From Methylacidiphilum caldifontis (GTDB lineage: Bacteria > Verrucomicrobiota > Verrucomicrobiia > Methylacidiphilales > CAMAQI01): DNA of 47,682 nt. Positions within the stretch are counted from its first letter, which is position 1, and the number at the start of each line of letters is the position of its first letter. This document shows, in pieces, positions 1 to 7,691 of this stretch. A program made the position numbers and the translations under genes. The stretch spans positions 1 through 47,682 of the forward strand of contig CAMCSM010000009.1 of NCBI GenBank assembly GCA_945877805.1, in the 5' to 3' direction. The notes under the pieces are model-generated. The model saw only the letters and a list, made by a program, of their open reading frames with translations. It was not told where the DNA came from and ran no database searches.

Positions 1-47
1 AACACGATTCGTTAGATTACCCCTCCATTGACTCCCCCCGATCCCCA

Positions 48-169
48 GCGCATTTCGAATCCTAAAGGATTCGATGCGCTCCCCTATGCATTCAATCCAT
101 CCCTCTAGGGATGGGGACTTCCGAAAACTTTAGTTTTCGGAATTGCTGACCCCGCAAGCGACCGCTTGC
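48..169. repeat. cluster of four small hairpins
   Basis: Four separate inverted repeats lie close together just past the 3' end of the exosortase gene. They are at 48-79 (GCGCAT/ATGCGC with CGAATCC/GGATTCG, loop TAAA), 98-113 (CATCCCT/AGGGATG), 121-140 (CCGAAAAC/GTTTTCGG, loop TTTA) and 154-169 (GCAAGC/GCTTGC). None is followed by a clear T-run, so a simple intrinsic terminator is not evident. They may act as REP-like elements or mRNA 3'-end stabilisers; this is inference. Confidence 0.6.
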
Positions 170-188
170 TTTGCTTGGCGCACTTAGG

Positions 189-1181
189 TTAATATTTTTC
201 AGAAGCCGGCTTTTCCTCGACAATCGGGATAGTTTGAGAGGATTTACGTCTTTCATTCCAGCTCTTCCAGTCAACCTTGAGGAGCCATCCGATTCCAATC
301 ATTCCGCCAACGGCGATGAGATAGACAAAATAACCGGCTCCCATGTGATAGGGGGAGGGATCTGCTTCGGTCCCGATCGCAAATTTTGAGCCAAATAAAA
401 TTGTGCCAAAGGTGAGAAGGAGAATTCGGATAAAATTACCAAGGATCGCCAAGGGGATCGAGCAGAGGAAGAGAAACCAGCGCTGGCCAATTTTAGGCAG
501 AGTTAAATAGCTATAGAGTGCGGTAATCATCGTGAGGGCAAAGAGGGAGCGAATGCCGCTGCACGGATTGGCGACATCGAGTTGAAATTTGGCCCCTTGA
601 GGGATTCCGAGTTGGAAGTTGGGAGCGGAGACAATGGCACTGCCGATTTGAAGATTACTGACCCCGATGAGATTGAGGAAATGATGAGAGAGATTGGACA
701 TGAAAAGTCGAAGCGGAAAGGCGATCACGTTATCGAGAAAGAGCCAAGGCCACATGAAAGTCAGAAAAAGGAGGGGAAAACTGAGGGTCAGAAGCATCTG
801 TCTTCCGGCAAACCAAAGGATCAGAGCGGCGATCGCTCCTTGAAAGGAAAGATAGGCGAGATAGTGAATATCGGTGATATAACCGAGCCAAAAGATAAAT
901 CCGCAAAGAACGAGGAGAGCAAATCCGATTTTTTCTCCCTTCCATTCGATTTTTTGAATAATGCTCCATTGAAGGTAGATCAAAAAGAGGGCAAAAAGGG
1001 GGACAATGCGACAATGTTCCCAGTCCTCCCCGGCGGAGTAGGCCCATGCGACATTGAGGATCGGCTCCGCTTTTGCGGAGATCAGAAACTTGGAGAAGGG
1101 GAACCAAGCGTATAAAAGTCCTAAAAAAAGAAGGCTTGCGATGATCGAGAAGAGTTTAGATTTATCGATAATTTTGAGCAT
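189..1181 (-). CDS. exosortase/archaeosortase family membrane transpeptidase
   Basis: Polytopic inner-membrane protein of 330 residues with about eight hydrophobic segments. The family signature residues are visible: Cys207 in NPCSGIRS, Arg252 in NFIRILLL and His279 in PYHMGAGY. In this family the Cys-Arg-His set cleaves C-terminal sorting tails (PEP-CTERM type) on the periplasmic side of the membrane, usually alongside exopolysaccharide export. No substrate with a PEP-CTERM tail was seen in this window, so the subtype cannot be named. The start is the ATG at 1181; no good Shine-Dalgarno sequence precedes it. The short soluble C-terminal tail (about 25 residues, charged) is unremarkable. Confidence 0.88.
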   Translation of the reverse strand: MLKIIDKSKLFSIIASLLFLGLLYAWFPFSKFLISAKAEPILNVAWAYSAGEDWEHCRIVPLFALFLIYLQWSIIQKIEWKGEKIGFALLVLCGFIFWLGYITDIHYLAYLSFQGAIAALILWFAGRQMLLTLSFPLLFLTFMWPWLFLDNVIAFPLRLFMSNLSHHFLNLIGVSNLQIGSAIVSAPNFQLGIPQGAKFQLDVANPCSGIRSLFALTMITALYSYLTLPKIGQRWFLFLCSIPLAILGNFIRILLLTFGTILFGSKFAIGTEADPSPYHMGAGYFVYLIAVGGMIGIGWLLKVDWKSWNERRKSSQTIPIVEEKPASEKY

Positions 1182-1683
1182 GAGGAGAAAGGTAGATGAA
1201 AAATAGCTCTAAGGAAGGCAGAAAAGCAGGAAAATGAAAATTCTGAACAGGCCGGCTAAAATCAGCCTCACACCAAGCCACAAAGACACAAAGTTTGATT
1301 CAAATTTAGAATTCATCTTAAAAAGAGATTTTTAACCACGAATGGACACGAATAAATACGAATTTTAATACATTTTTCTCTAAGGAAGGCTGGAATGTAG
1401 GAAAATAAATAAGGGGAATTTAACCTGTTTTGGGGTTGGCGTTCTAAAGCTTGGCGTATTTTGTCTTTAACTTGGCGGTTAAAAATTGCTCCTTCCGATC
1501 AGCCCTACAGTCCATCAGCCGATTAACCTCTCTTTCTCAGCAACTCAGCGGGAAATACTCCCCTGCATTTGAAATGATTTTCCTTCGTGTTTTCGTGTCT
1601 TGGTGTGAGGCTGCCTTTGTATTTTCTGTTGTTCCTGCTGCAATAGAGATTGTCGAACTCTAAAAGCGGGTTAGGGTTTTGCG
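1182..1683. other. gene-free gap with nested short repeats
   Basis: Divergent intergenic gap between the exosortase start and the next plus-strand gene; no convincing gene is present. It holds a direct duplication (CTCTAAGGAAGGC... at about 1207-1240 and 1377-1410), an inverted pair bounding 1263-1613 (separate entry), a copy of the TTAACCACGAATGGACACGAAT motif at about 1332-1365, and a TTGGCGGTTAA motif near 1470. ORFs called here by the track are products of the repeats. Promoters for both flanking genes must lie here, but none is clear by eye. Confidence 0.6.
1263..1613. repeat. 351-bp segment bounded by 15-bp inverted repeats
   Basis: CAGCCTCACACCAAG at 1263-1277 is matched exactly in inverted orientation at 1599-1613. 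The similarity extends inwards imperfectly (CACAAAGACAC versus GTGTTTTCGTG). The segment carries no recognisable gene. The shape is that of a miniature inverted-repeat element or paired intergenic repeats; target-site duplications were not identified. Confidence 0.55.
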
Positions 1684-2208
1684 ATGCTTTCGGATCATCA
1701 TTTTCAATATGCGATGGAAAATACGGAGGTCATTTTGGCTCCGGATCGTCATATCCAAACCTTTGGCAGTACATTGATTAACTATTATCTTGTGACTGAA
1801 GATATGGATCAACTTTCGTTAACTCGTGTCCGAGAGGGGAAAATTCAGGCGGAACGACCCCAAATTATCTCCCCGGATCAAATAGCAAAGCTTTTAGTGG
1901 AGGGCTTTGGAGAAAAGGCGGAGGCCTTTGCCGATTTTATCAGCGGACATCCCGAGCGTTTTTCCTTTTTAAAGTACGGTTTTAAAATGAAAAAGGATGA
2001 GTTTCAGAGCTATGATGCCCATGAACCGAAAGAGGCGGTGTTAGAAAAGATCAAGCAGCAGGTGGCGAGTAAAAATGATCCTTTTGCGGCGATTTTAACG
2101 GGAGTCGATGATGCTTGGGAGGTCAGCCTTTTGAAGTTTATGGTCGATATGATGAACTCCTCTTCGGTGAATAATTTTAACGACTTTCGGCGTAAAGGAT
2201 TACTTTAA
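1684..2208 (+). CDS. conserved-looking hypothetical protein
   Basis: A 174-residue soluble protein without signal peptide or membrane segment that I do not recognise. It is acidic-to-neutral with several charged helices; no catalytic motif stands out. It ends 5 bp before the LysM/NlpC gene and shares direction with the next three genes, so it is probably the first gene of that operon. The alternative ATG about 10 codons in (MENTEVIL) is possible. That it is a real gene rests on length, codon regularity and tight spacing. Confidence 0.7.
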   Translation: MLSDHHFQYAMENTEVILAPDRHIQTFGSTLINYYLVTEDMDQLSLTRVREGKIQAERPQIISPDQIAKLLVEGFGEKAEAFADFISGHPERFSFLKYGFKMKKDEFQSYDAHEPKEAVLEKIKQQVASKNDPFAAILTGVDDAWEVSLLKFMVDMMNSSSVNNFNDFRRKGLL

Positions 2209-2213
2209 TTCGG

Positions 2214-3323
2214 ATGATCGCAGTTATGGGGTTGATTCGTTTTTTAAAACAGGAGGCCCTCACTTTCGTCTATTTTTATATTTTTTTTCTCGCTCCCGTT
2301 TTTGCAGAGCAAGCGGTGGATCCTCAGATTTATAACCCCGATCAGGTCTCTCCGTCAGCTCCTGCGGCGATTTCAGTAAACTCCGTTTCCCCGGCTTTAA
2401 AAAAGACTGTCGTTCTTCCGTTGAACGAAGATGAGAAACCGCCGGAGCGTAAATGGTATCAAGTAAAACGAGGGGATACCCTTTGGCGTATTTCAAAAAA
2501 TTCAGGAGTTACCGTTGCTGCGATCAAGCGCTGGAATCAACTCAAGAGCGATCAAATAAAAATCGGACAACGTCTCATGATAGAGGAGAATCCGATGGCG
2601 ATTCGTCTGGCGATTCCGCTCGAAAAAGAGGGGCTCCATTCAGAGTCCAAGGCCCCTGATTTAACCCCTCCTTCTCAAGCCGCAAATCCCTCTCAAGGGG
2701 TGGAAAAGCCGAAGGAGTTAGCGGAGGTTAAAAACGTTCCCGCTCCTGTTGCAGCTCCCGTTGCCGTTCCGCTTTCGTTGAAAGAGCGTTTTCTGGTGGA
2801 GGTTCGGAAAATGGTCGCCGATCGGGTTCATTATAATGAATCGTGGCGGCCCGAGGGAGCGAGCAACAATTGGGTGATGGATTGCTCGAATACGACCCGC
2901 TTTTTATTTCACAAGATTTTTAAGATCGATATCGGCCGGACCGCTTCAGAGCAATATTATCGACTTAAAGTGAAGGGGCAGGCCTGGGAAGTTCCGATGG
3001 ATGCAAAGGGACGGCCAGATATTGATTATCTTCATGAGAATTTAAAGGAGGGAGATCTGCTTTTTTGGGAGCATACTTATAGTCCCGATCGAGAGCCACC
3101 GATTACCCATGTGACCGTTTATTTAGGAACGGATGAGGAGGGGCGGTTTCTGATGGTCGGATCGGAACAGGGGAAGGGACTATTGGACTCGAGCTTCAAT
3201 GGCCCAGATCTTTATTATTTTAATCCATTAGCTCTCAAAGGAGGACATCATCAGTTTCTCTTTTTTGGGTGGAAACCGGGAAAATTTGTGGCCCATGGCA
3301 GACCGTTGGCAGGGATGAGATAA
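2214..3323 (+). CDS. secreted LysM + NlpC/P60-like cell-wall peptidase
   Basis: 369-residue exported protein. Residues 1-31 form an N-terminal hydrophobic signal ending near VFA-EQ. A LysM peptidoglycan-binding domain spans about 81-124 (YQVKRGDTLWRISK...). A proline-rich linker (about 140-188) leads to an NlpC/P60-like papain-fold domain with the likely nucleophile Cys224 (VMDCSNTT) and His299 (ITHVTVYLG). Such proteins cleave or remodel peptidoglycan stem peptides in the periplasm. The exact subfamily is uncertain because the domain has inserts relative to classical NlpC. The gene follows the hypothetical protein by 5 bp, and its stop codon directly abuts the ATG of the PAP2 gene, indicating co-transcription. 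Confidence 0.8.
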   Translation: MIAVMGLIRFLKQEALTFVYFYIFFLAPVFAEQAVDPQIYNPDQVSPSAPAAISVNSVSPALKKTVVLPLNEDEKPPERKWYQVKRGDTLWRISKNSGVTVAAIKRWNQLKSDQIKIGQRLMIEENPMAIRLAIPLEKEGLHSESKAPDLTPPSQAANPSQGVEKPKELAEVKNVPAPVAAPVAVPLSLKERFLVEVRKMVADRVHYNESWRPEGASNNWVMDCSNTTRFLFHKIFKIDIGRTASEQYYRLKVKGQAWEVPMDAKGRPDIDYLHENLKEGDLLFWEHTYSPDREPPITHVTVYLGTDEEGRFLMVGSEQGKGLLDSSFNGPDLYYFNPLALKGGHHQFLFFGWKPGKFVAHGRPLAGMR

Positions 3324-3950
3324 ATGAGCCTTTTTAATATCGAATGGTTGCAGCAGCTCGATCTTTCGATCCTTCGGTGGATCAATCAGGCGGGAGCGAA
3401 TCCGTTTTTGGACTGGTTTTTTCCGCGGATGGCTGCTCCGTCGATTTTCTTGATTCCTGGGATTCTTTTGGGATTGCTATTAATTTGGAAAGGGGGGATT
3501 CGGGGGCCTTTATTTTTGGTCTTGATTGCGGTCGCTTTAATTCTTGGGGATGCAGTGATTGTGAAAGGATTAAAGAAAGCAGTGAATCGACCTCGACCCC
3601 ATGAATCGGTGGAGGGGGTGCGATTGGTAACCAAAGAGGAGGTTCGGATCGCTCATCCGACGGAGCTGCCGACCAAGGGTCGTTCTTTTCCCTCTGGGCA
3701 TGTCAGTAACAATCTCGCTTTGGCGCTGGTGGTGGTGGCGGTTTATGGAAGAAGGTATCGTTGGATTTTTTTATGGCCCTTGTTGATGGGATGGAATCGA
3801 ATCTATTTAGGGGTTCATTTTCCGAGTGATGTTCTCTTTTCCGCTTTGCTATCGATGACCTACACGGGCTTGATTCTTTTTGGTGCCGGCTTGATCCTTG
3901 AGCGATGGGGGGTTTACTGGAGTTTTCAAGAGGGATTAAAGAAGCGATGA
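3324..3950 (+). CDS. PAP2-family membrane phosphatase
   Basis: 208-residue multi-pass membrane protein with all three PAP2 motifs: K84...RP92 (KKAVNRPRP), PSGH at 123-126, and R159...H165...D169 (NRIYLGVHFPSD). The family removes phosphate from lipid phosphates such as undecaprenyl pyrophosphate or phosphatidic acid, using the PSGH and final His residues. Given the cell-wall peptidase upstream and the glycosyltransferase downstream, undecaprenyl-PP recycling is plausible but not proven. ATG follows the previous TAA with no gap, and its TGA overlaps the next start as ATGA. Confidence 0.85.
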   Translation: MSLFNIEWLQQLDLSILRWINQAGANPFLDWFFPRMAAPSIFLIPGILLGLLLIWKGGIRGPLFLVLIAVALILGDAVIVKGLKKAVNRPRPHESVEGVRLVTKEEVRIAHPTELPTKGRSFPSGHVSNNLALALVVVAVYGRRYRWIFLWPLLMGWNRIYLGVHFPSDVLFSALLSMTYTGLILFGAGLILERWGVYWSFQEGLKKR

Positions 3951-4831
3951 AGCGAGTCGCTTTAGCAATTTTAAATTTCGAAGGAGTCGCGCATCTGGAG
4001 ATTCTTTTGCCGACAGCTTTGGAGGCGGTACGAATTTATGGCGATCCATGCCCGATCCTCGTTTTGGATAATCAAAGTCAAACAGGGGATAAGGAATGGG
4101 TAAGGACTCATTTCCCGACGGTTGAGGTGATTATTGCCTCTAAGAACGACTATTTATTTTCTTACAACGAACTTTTACAATCAAGAGAAGAGGAGATCGT
4201 TATATTATTAAATAATGATTTAAGATTAGCTCCTGATTTTATCCCTCCGTTGGTGAAGCATTTTGAGCGCCCCGATGTTTTTGCGACGACCTCCCTCTCC
4301 TACGACTGGGAGGGGAAGAGCGTGACCTCTGGGCCGGCCTCTTTTCGGATTCATCATGGATGGTTTTATACGGAGTTCGATTTAAGTTGTTCCGTGGCGA
4401 CCCCGACCTTATTTCCGACAGGGGGCTATGCGGCCGTCGATCGAAAAAAGTTTTTGGAGCTCGGGGGATTTGATCGGCTTTATTATCCGGCCTATGGCGA
4501 GGATTTAGATTTGGGGTATCGAGCGCAACAGCGGGGATGGGTCACGATTTATGAGCCGGAAAGTAAAGTTTGGCATCGGGAAAACGGATCGATGACAAGT
4601 AAAAGGGCGGTGCATCTGATTTTGGTTTCGCAGTTTCTTTTTCAATGGAAAAACTTGCGGAGTTTTTCGATTCGATGGAGGCGCTCGATTTACATTCAAT
4701 GGCTCCGCTATTGCGGTTGGAGAAAAGGGGAGGGGGCCTTTGAGAAAGCGTATCAGGAAGCAAAAGAGAAATTTAAACCGAGTATCGTGTGCCTAGAAAA
4801 GAAGATTAACCACAATGATGAAAAATCTTAA
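3947..4831 (+). CDS. family 2 glycosyltransferase
   Basis: 294-residue cytosolic GT-A glycosyltransferase. The N-terminus VALAILNFEG and the nucleotide-binding LLNNDLRL region (a DXD variant) fit GT2, and GGFDRLYYPAYGEDLDL is the usual acceptor/catalytic ED block. It probably adds a sugar to an envelope polysaccharide. The ORF track starts at 3905, but the ATG at 3947 overlaps the PAP2 stop as ATGA and begins with the normal family N-terminus, so I prefer it. The last residues (INHNDEKS) and the stop codon come from an intergenic repeat (TTAACCACAATGATG..., then the 94/95-bp element), suggesting the original 3' end was replaced or extended. Confidence 0.85.
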   Translation: MKRVALAILNFEGVAHLEILLPTALEAVRIYGDPCPILVLDNQSQTGDKEWVRTHFPTVEVIIASKNDYLFSYNELLQSREEEIVILLNNDLRLAPDFIPPLVKHFERPDVFATTSLSYDWEGKSVTSGPASFRIHHGWFYTEFDLSCSVATPTLFPTGGYAAVDRKKFLELGGFDRLYYPAYGEDLDLGYRAQQRGWVTIYEPESKVWHRENGSMTSKRAVHLILVSQFLFQWKNLRSFSIRWRRSIYIQWLRYCGWRKGEGAFEKAYQEAKEKFKPSIVCLEKKINHNDEKS

Positions 4832-4916
4832 ACCACAAAAGGTTCGTGAAACGAACAAGTTAGATCACCGGAGGTGCTCGTAATTTTAGTGCAGTGGTAG
4901 ATGGGGGTACAAATCT
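4822..4916 (+). repeat. 94/95-bp interspersed repeat, copy 1
   Basis: Starts AAAATCTTAAACCACAAAAG and ends GGGGGTACAAATCT; the second copy is at 6004-6097, same orientation, with only a few changes and one indel. It contains small potential stems (GTTCG/CGAAC and CACC/GGTG). It overlaps the last codons and the TAA stop of the glycosyltransferase. No coding potential or known RNA family was recognised. Confidence 0.75.
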
Positions 4917-5238
4917 TCACTGATTAACGCTTATAAACCTAAAAACGGCAATCCGTTTAACCACGGATGGAGGAGTTTATGAAAATGAACCTCTGTTTTT
5001 TCCTTCACCCACAAGATGAAGGCTGATTTTTTCCTAAACCGTTGAAAATCCGTGTGATCCGCGTTATCCGTGGTTCCAACTGCTTTTTCTAGGATAAAAC
5101 AAATTTGAATTTTATCAGCGAAAATCAGCGATACAACGAATCAAACCCTATTTTCTTAACGCAATCCTCTCACTTTTTTAAAATAAAGTCCGTTTTTAGC
5201 TCTTTGAGTTCTTTATGGCTAAATTAGTTGCTTGATCA
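4917..5238. other. repeat-rich gap before the toxin-antitoxin island
   Basis: No gene is visible. The gap carries degenerate members of the TTAACCACGGATG family at about 4960-4976 and, inverted, at 5055-5078 (CGCGTTATCCGTGGTT). It also has a GCGAAAATCAGCGATAC motif at about 5118, a second direct repeat at 5131-5181 (separate entry) and a TTGAGTTCTTTATGGCTAA motif near 5203-5222. Confidence 0.55.
5131..5181 (+). repeat. direct repeat shared with 12455-12504
   Basis: ATACAACGAATCAA followed by TTTTCTTAACGCAATCC and TCTCACTTTTTTA recurs at 12455-12504 with few differences. At both places it lies beside DNA of the first PIN module: the intact module here, a relic there. Confidence 0.75.
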
Positions 5239-5628
5239 TTACCAAATTGTTTTCACCGCATACTGAGCGATCAAACGATCAGGGGTGATCAACGGCTGAT
5301 CCAAAATTTGAGCGGTGGCCACAATCATTCGATCGGCAGGATCTTTATGATGCCACGGAAGAGTTTCGGAGCGATGTGCAATTTCCCGCGTGATCGATTG
5401 ACACTGAATCGAAAAATCCTCCATCACCGCCTCCAACCAAGGCTCCAGATCCCGTTCCTTCATTTGAAACTCCAAACGTCCCGCCCTTAAAAGCCGGTGA
5501 ATCTCGATCACCGTCATCGCACTGATCCAAAGATCTGAGGTCGACTCCAGCACTTTCATTGCCTTCGGCGAGATCGATTCTCTCTGACTCGTCAGCCAGA
5601 TGAGCGTGCAAGTATCCAAAACCGCCAT
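5239..5628 (-). CDS. PIN-domain toxin (VapC-like), module 1
   Basis: 129-residue PIN ribonuclease with the four acidic positions expected of the family: LDTCTLIW, TVIEIHR, DPADRMIVATA and TPDRLIA. VapC-type toxins cut specific tRNA or rRNA and are silenced by the partner antitoxin. The start at 5628 is chosen because GGGAGGG lies 6 nt upstream and the ATG overlaps the antitoxin stop by one base (TAATG). The track's GTG at 5643 is less likely. Antitoxin precedes toxin, as usual. Confidence 0.85.
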   Translation of the reverse strand: MAVLDTCTLIWLTSQRESISPKAMKVLESTSDLWISAMTVIEIHRLLRAGRLEFQMKERDLEPWLEAVMEDFSIQCQSITREIAHRSETLPWHHKDPADRMIVATAQILDQPLITPDRLIAQYAVKTIW

Positions 5629-5882
5629 TACCATCCCTCCCACACACTCGCAGGAAGCGGCTCTACCAGCTTTGAAACACTGACTTTCGATTTCAACTTT
5701 CCGTAATACTTTCGAGATTTAAATTTCTGAAGCCGTTCCTCAAATGGGCGGTTCTGAATCTGCGTTAATTTCAATAACACCTCTCCTTTTGCCCCGCGTC
5801 GAATCAACACGCTCTCCCCACGCATCGCCTCGCGGACTAACTTCGAAAAATGAGTTTTCGCTTCATGTATGGTGTACGTCAT
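5628..5882 (-). CDS. Phd/YefM-type antitoxin, module 1
   Basis: 84 residues beginning MTYTIHEAKTHFSKLV, the typical Phd/YefM DNA-binding fold start, with a basic C-terminal part that would wrap the toxin. It should neutralise the adjacent PIN toxin and autoregulate the operon. The track extends it to 6020, but residues before this Met do not resemble the family. A TTAGTC direct repeat in the 5888-5904 region just upstream could be an operator. A relic of its C-terminus (KLVEPLPASVWE) is present at about 12508-12565. Confidence 0.82.
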   Translation of the reverse strand: MTYTIHEAKTHFSKLVREAMRGESVLIRRGAKGEVLLKLTQIQNRPFEERLQKFKSRKYYGKLKSKVSVSKLVEPLPASVWEGW

Positions 5883-5937
5883 AATATTAGTCCACCTTAG
5901 TCTATTTTTACGATAAGTCAATTTTCCAACCATCTCT

Positions 5938-5990
5938 ATCCTGTGGGAGAGCTCCCTCAAGTCGTCAAGGAGGGAACAAAAAGAACGGTC
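5938..5990. repeat. toxin-antitoxin leader repeat, copy 1
   Basis: TGTGGGAGAGCTCCCTCAAG then TCGTCAAGGAGGGAACAAAAA resembles copies at 7253-7309 and 7977-8035; consensus GTGGGAGACTCTC...TCGTCAAGG..G..AAAAAG. Each copy lies upstream of an antitoxin gene in the same orientation. Read on the minus strand it contains CTTGACGA, which could serve as a -35 box. Confidence 0.6.
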
Positions 5991-6003
5991 CACCCCCATG
6001 AGG

Positions 6004-6097
6004 AAAATCTTAAACCACAAAAGGTTCGTGAAACGAACACGTTAGATCACCGGAGGTGCTCGTAATTTTAGTGTAGGGTAGATGGGGGTACAAATCT
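6004..6097 (+). repeat. 94/95-bp interspersed repeat, copy 2
   Basis: Near-identical to 4822-4916 (first difference AACGAACAC versus AACGAACAAG). The two copies flank toxin-antitoxin module 1 in direct orientation, about 1.18 kb apart, so recombination between them could delete the module. Confidence 0.75.
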
Positions 6098-6175
6098 CCG
6101 CTCCCGTCACTCTCTTCCCCCTGAAAGTTTTCAATAATTAATGATGAACGGTCAAATGCTCGGCAAGGAAAACGG

Positions 6176-6343
6176 TCACGGACCGAAACTTATCTTTTCA
6201 TCGGCGTAAATCTCCACGCGATTCCACAAATGATCCCCTCCGACCCCGACGGTATTCAATTGAAAATTGATTTCATCCTTTGGCAAAGGGATCTTCACCG
6301 CCTCCTCCAATAATCGCTGCATTTCCCCCTTAACCGATTTCAT
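6176..6343 (-). CDS. 55-residue orphan protein, possible solitary antitoxin
   Basis: Too short for the ORF track. It starts MKSVKGEMQRLLEEAV at 6343 and ends KISFGP, with an amphipathic N-terminal helix and a charged C-terminal half. I do not recognise a family. It has the direction of the flanking toxin-antitoxin genes and is preceded by AT-rich sequence with an imperfect TATAA/TTATA dyad at about 6350-6372, reminiscent of an autoregulatory operator. No Shine-Dalgarno sequence is evident. The rest of 5883-6567 apart from listed repeats holds nothing else recognisable. Confidence 0.45.
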   Translation of the reverse strand: MKSVKGEMQRLLEEAVKIPLPKDEINFQLNTVGVGGDHLWNRVEIYADEKISFGP

Positions 6344-6567
6344 ACTAATATTATAATGATACTGTTATATTTTGTCAAACAACAGAAAGGAGATCTCTTT
6401 TCTTCCTATAGCCTAATTTAGGTAGATCAGCGAAAAGTCGTCAAAGAATCTGGCGGACAAGAAGGAACGCAGAGAAGAAAGACAAAATTCTTTTCCTGAT
6501 TTTCAGCTTTCCTGAGAGACTCCTCGTGTTTTTTCTAAGGTACTCGTCACGATAACTTTCCTCTGAA

Positions 6568-6939
6568 TTAAATCATCTTCAGCCCATACCGAACAAAAGG
6601 CTCAAAGTCAGCCCGGTTGTTCGTCGCCAATTTCGCATTCGCAATGATCGCTGTTCCAGCAATCATCAAATCTATCCGATGTTGGCGTTTTCGTTGGATT
6701 GCGTTGAAAAGACGAGCCGACTCAAACGCTTCGGATTCCCCAAAGGGAATAATTTCAGAAAGGAATGAGCGGAGCGTCATGACTTGATTTTCCGTCACTG
6801 GCCCACAAAGGAATTCAAACCAGACGGGCATGGGAACGATTAATTGTTCTCCTGATTTCACCCATTCGATGAGTGATGCAGATTCTCTCGTTCCCTGAAC
6901 AATTCCCCGAATCAAATAATTCGTGTCGAGGCAGATCAT
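6568..6939 (-). CDS. PIN-domain toxin (VapC-like), module 2
   Basis: 123-residue PIN ribonuclease with the acidic residues in CLDTNYL, WFEFLCG, RIDLMIAGTA and NRADFE. It should be an RNA-cleaving toxin held by the adjacent ribbon-helix-helix antitoxin. I prefer the ATG at 6939 because it overlaps the antitoxin TGA as ATGA and gives the usual MICLDTN start. The track start at 6951 adds four residues (MAKR). Confidence 0.85.
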   Translation of the reverse strand: MICLDTNYLIRGIVQGTRESASLIEWVKSGEQLIVPMPVWFEFLCGPVTENQVMTLRSFLSEIIPFGESEAFESARLFNAIQRKRQHRIDLMIAGTAIIANAKLATNNRADFEPFVRYGLKMI

Positions 6940-7205
6940 TCTTTTCGCCATCGTTTACGATCCTCTCGAACCTGTTTCAGGAATAACTCCGCTTGTTTTG
7001 AATCAAGACCGCCTCCCTCACGATGGAGTTTTTGAAGAAGAAGGACCGGATCGGGCTTCTTGATTTGAATCATCCCTTCCGCCTGCTCCACCGACCGTCG
7101 AACGACCTCTGCCTGGGAGACCTGCCACTGCTTCGCCAGACGTTTGAGTCGCTGGGCAGTCACCGCATCCAATGCAAATGTGGTCCGATGGGTCATTTTA
7201 GCCAT
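6936..7205 (-). CDS. ribbon-helix-helix antitoxin, module 2
   Basis: About 89 residues; MTHRTTFALDAVTAQRLKRL is a CopG/Arc-type strand followed by helix, and the C-terminus is a charged toxin-binding tail. It should repress its own promoter and neutralise the PIN toxin. The start is uncertain: 7205 (MAKMTHRTT), 7196 or the track's 7250. I choose 7205 because it leaves a 9-bp direct repeat at the promoter side. A 19-codon relic of this gene (QRLKRLAKQWQVSQAEVV) is found at 21931-21991. Confidence 0.78.
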   Translation of the reverse strand: MAKMTHRTTFALDAVTAQRLKRLAKQWQVSQAEVVRRSVEQAEGMIQIKKPDPVLLLQKLHREGGGLDSKQAELFLKQVREDRKRWRKE

Positions 7206-7224
7206 ACCATCAGATATACCATCA
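7204..7224. promoter_or_regulatory. direct repeat, candidate antitoxin operator
   Basis: ATACCATCA occurs twice (7204-7212 and 7216-7224), 12 bp apart, at the start of the module 2 antitoxin. Ribbon-helix-helix repressors commonly bind such spaced half-sites. The assignment depends on translation starting at 7205 or later. Confidence 0.4.
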
Positions 7225-7252
7225 CTTTTTATTTTTTCAAGGATTCGCATCC

Positions 7253-7309
7253 TGCTGAAGTGGGAGACTCTCGATAAATCGTCAAGGGGGAATGAAAAGA
7301 GCGATTTAC
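7253..7309. repeat. toxin-antitoxin leader repeat, copy 2
   Basis: AAGTGGGAGACTCTCGATAA then ATCGTCAAGGGGGAATG, followed by AAAAGAGCGATTTA, aligns with the copies at 5938-5990 and 7977-8035. It lies between module 3 (ending 7320) and module 2 and is in the same orientation as the other copies. Confidence 0.6.
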
Positions 7310-7319
7310 TTGTCTTCTC

Positions 7320-7691
7320 TTAGTGGTTCGTTTTATACGGAATCCGAACCCACGGTTTTCGAGGATCAAAATCTTTTGAGTTTCGAGTGACCAAAAGGCA
7401 GTGATGAACTTGTGCGGTCGCAGCGATTAAAGCATCGGGAAGCCTTATCTTTTCTTTTTGTCGAATCCGAACCCCCTCCTCAGCAATCTCTTGATCGATT
7501 TCAATCATTTTAAAAGCCTCTAGAAATTCCCGAGCGCTCTTTTGATCTTTTTCATTTTCTGCTCCTACCATGACCTCCATCCAAGAGATCCGAGAAATAG
7601 AGCGATGCCGATAGCTCTCGATCTCTTTTTTGGCCTCCGAAATACCGTTCAAAAAATCAATTAAAATATTGGTATCAAAAAGAGCCTTCAT
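7320..7691 (-). CDS. PIN-domain toxin (VapC-like), module 3
   Basis: 123-residue PIN ribonuclease beginning MKALFDTNILIDFLNG, with the acidic positions in SWMEVMVG, LPDALIAATA and NSKDFD. The track extends it 52 codons upstream into the antitoxin region. The ATG at 7691 overlaps the antitoxin TGA as ATGA and is the normal family start. Expected role: RNase toxin silenced by the upstream-encoded antitoxin. Confidence 0.86.
   Translation of the reverse strand: MKALFDTNILIDFLNGISEAKKEIESYRHRSISRISWMEVMVGAENEKDQKSAREFLEAFKMIEIDQEIAEEGVRIRQKEKIRLPDALIAATAQVHHCLLVTRNSKDFDPRKPWVRIPYKTNH

Noticed and set aside
121-140. Intrinsic terminator for the exosortase gene
   Set aside because: The 8-bp stem is A/T-rich at its loop side and no T-run follows on the minus strand.
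582-1115. 177-codon plus-strand ORF inside the exosortase gene
   Set aside because: Antisense shadow; highly charged composition is the complement of membrane-helix codons and the exosortase motifs lie on the other strand.
4822-4916. tRNA-like features (GGTTCG...CGAAC stem, GTGGTAGAT string)
   Set aside because: No acceptor stem, anticodon arm or CCA-adjacent pairing can be formed in the right order, so no tRNA is called.
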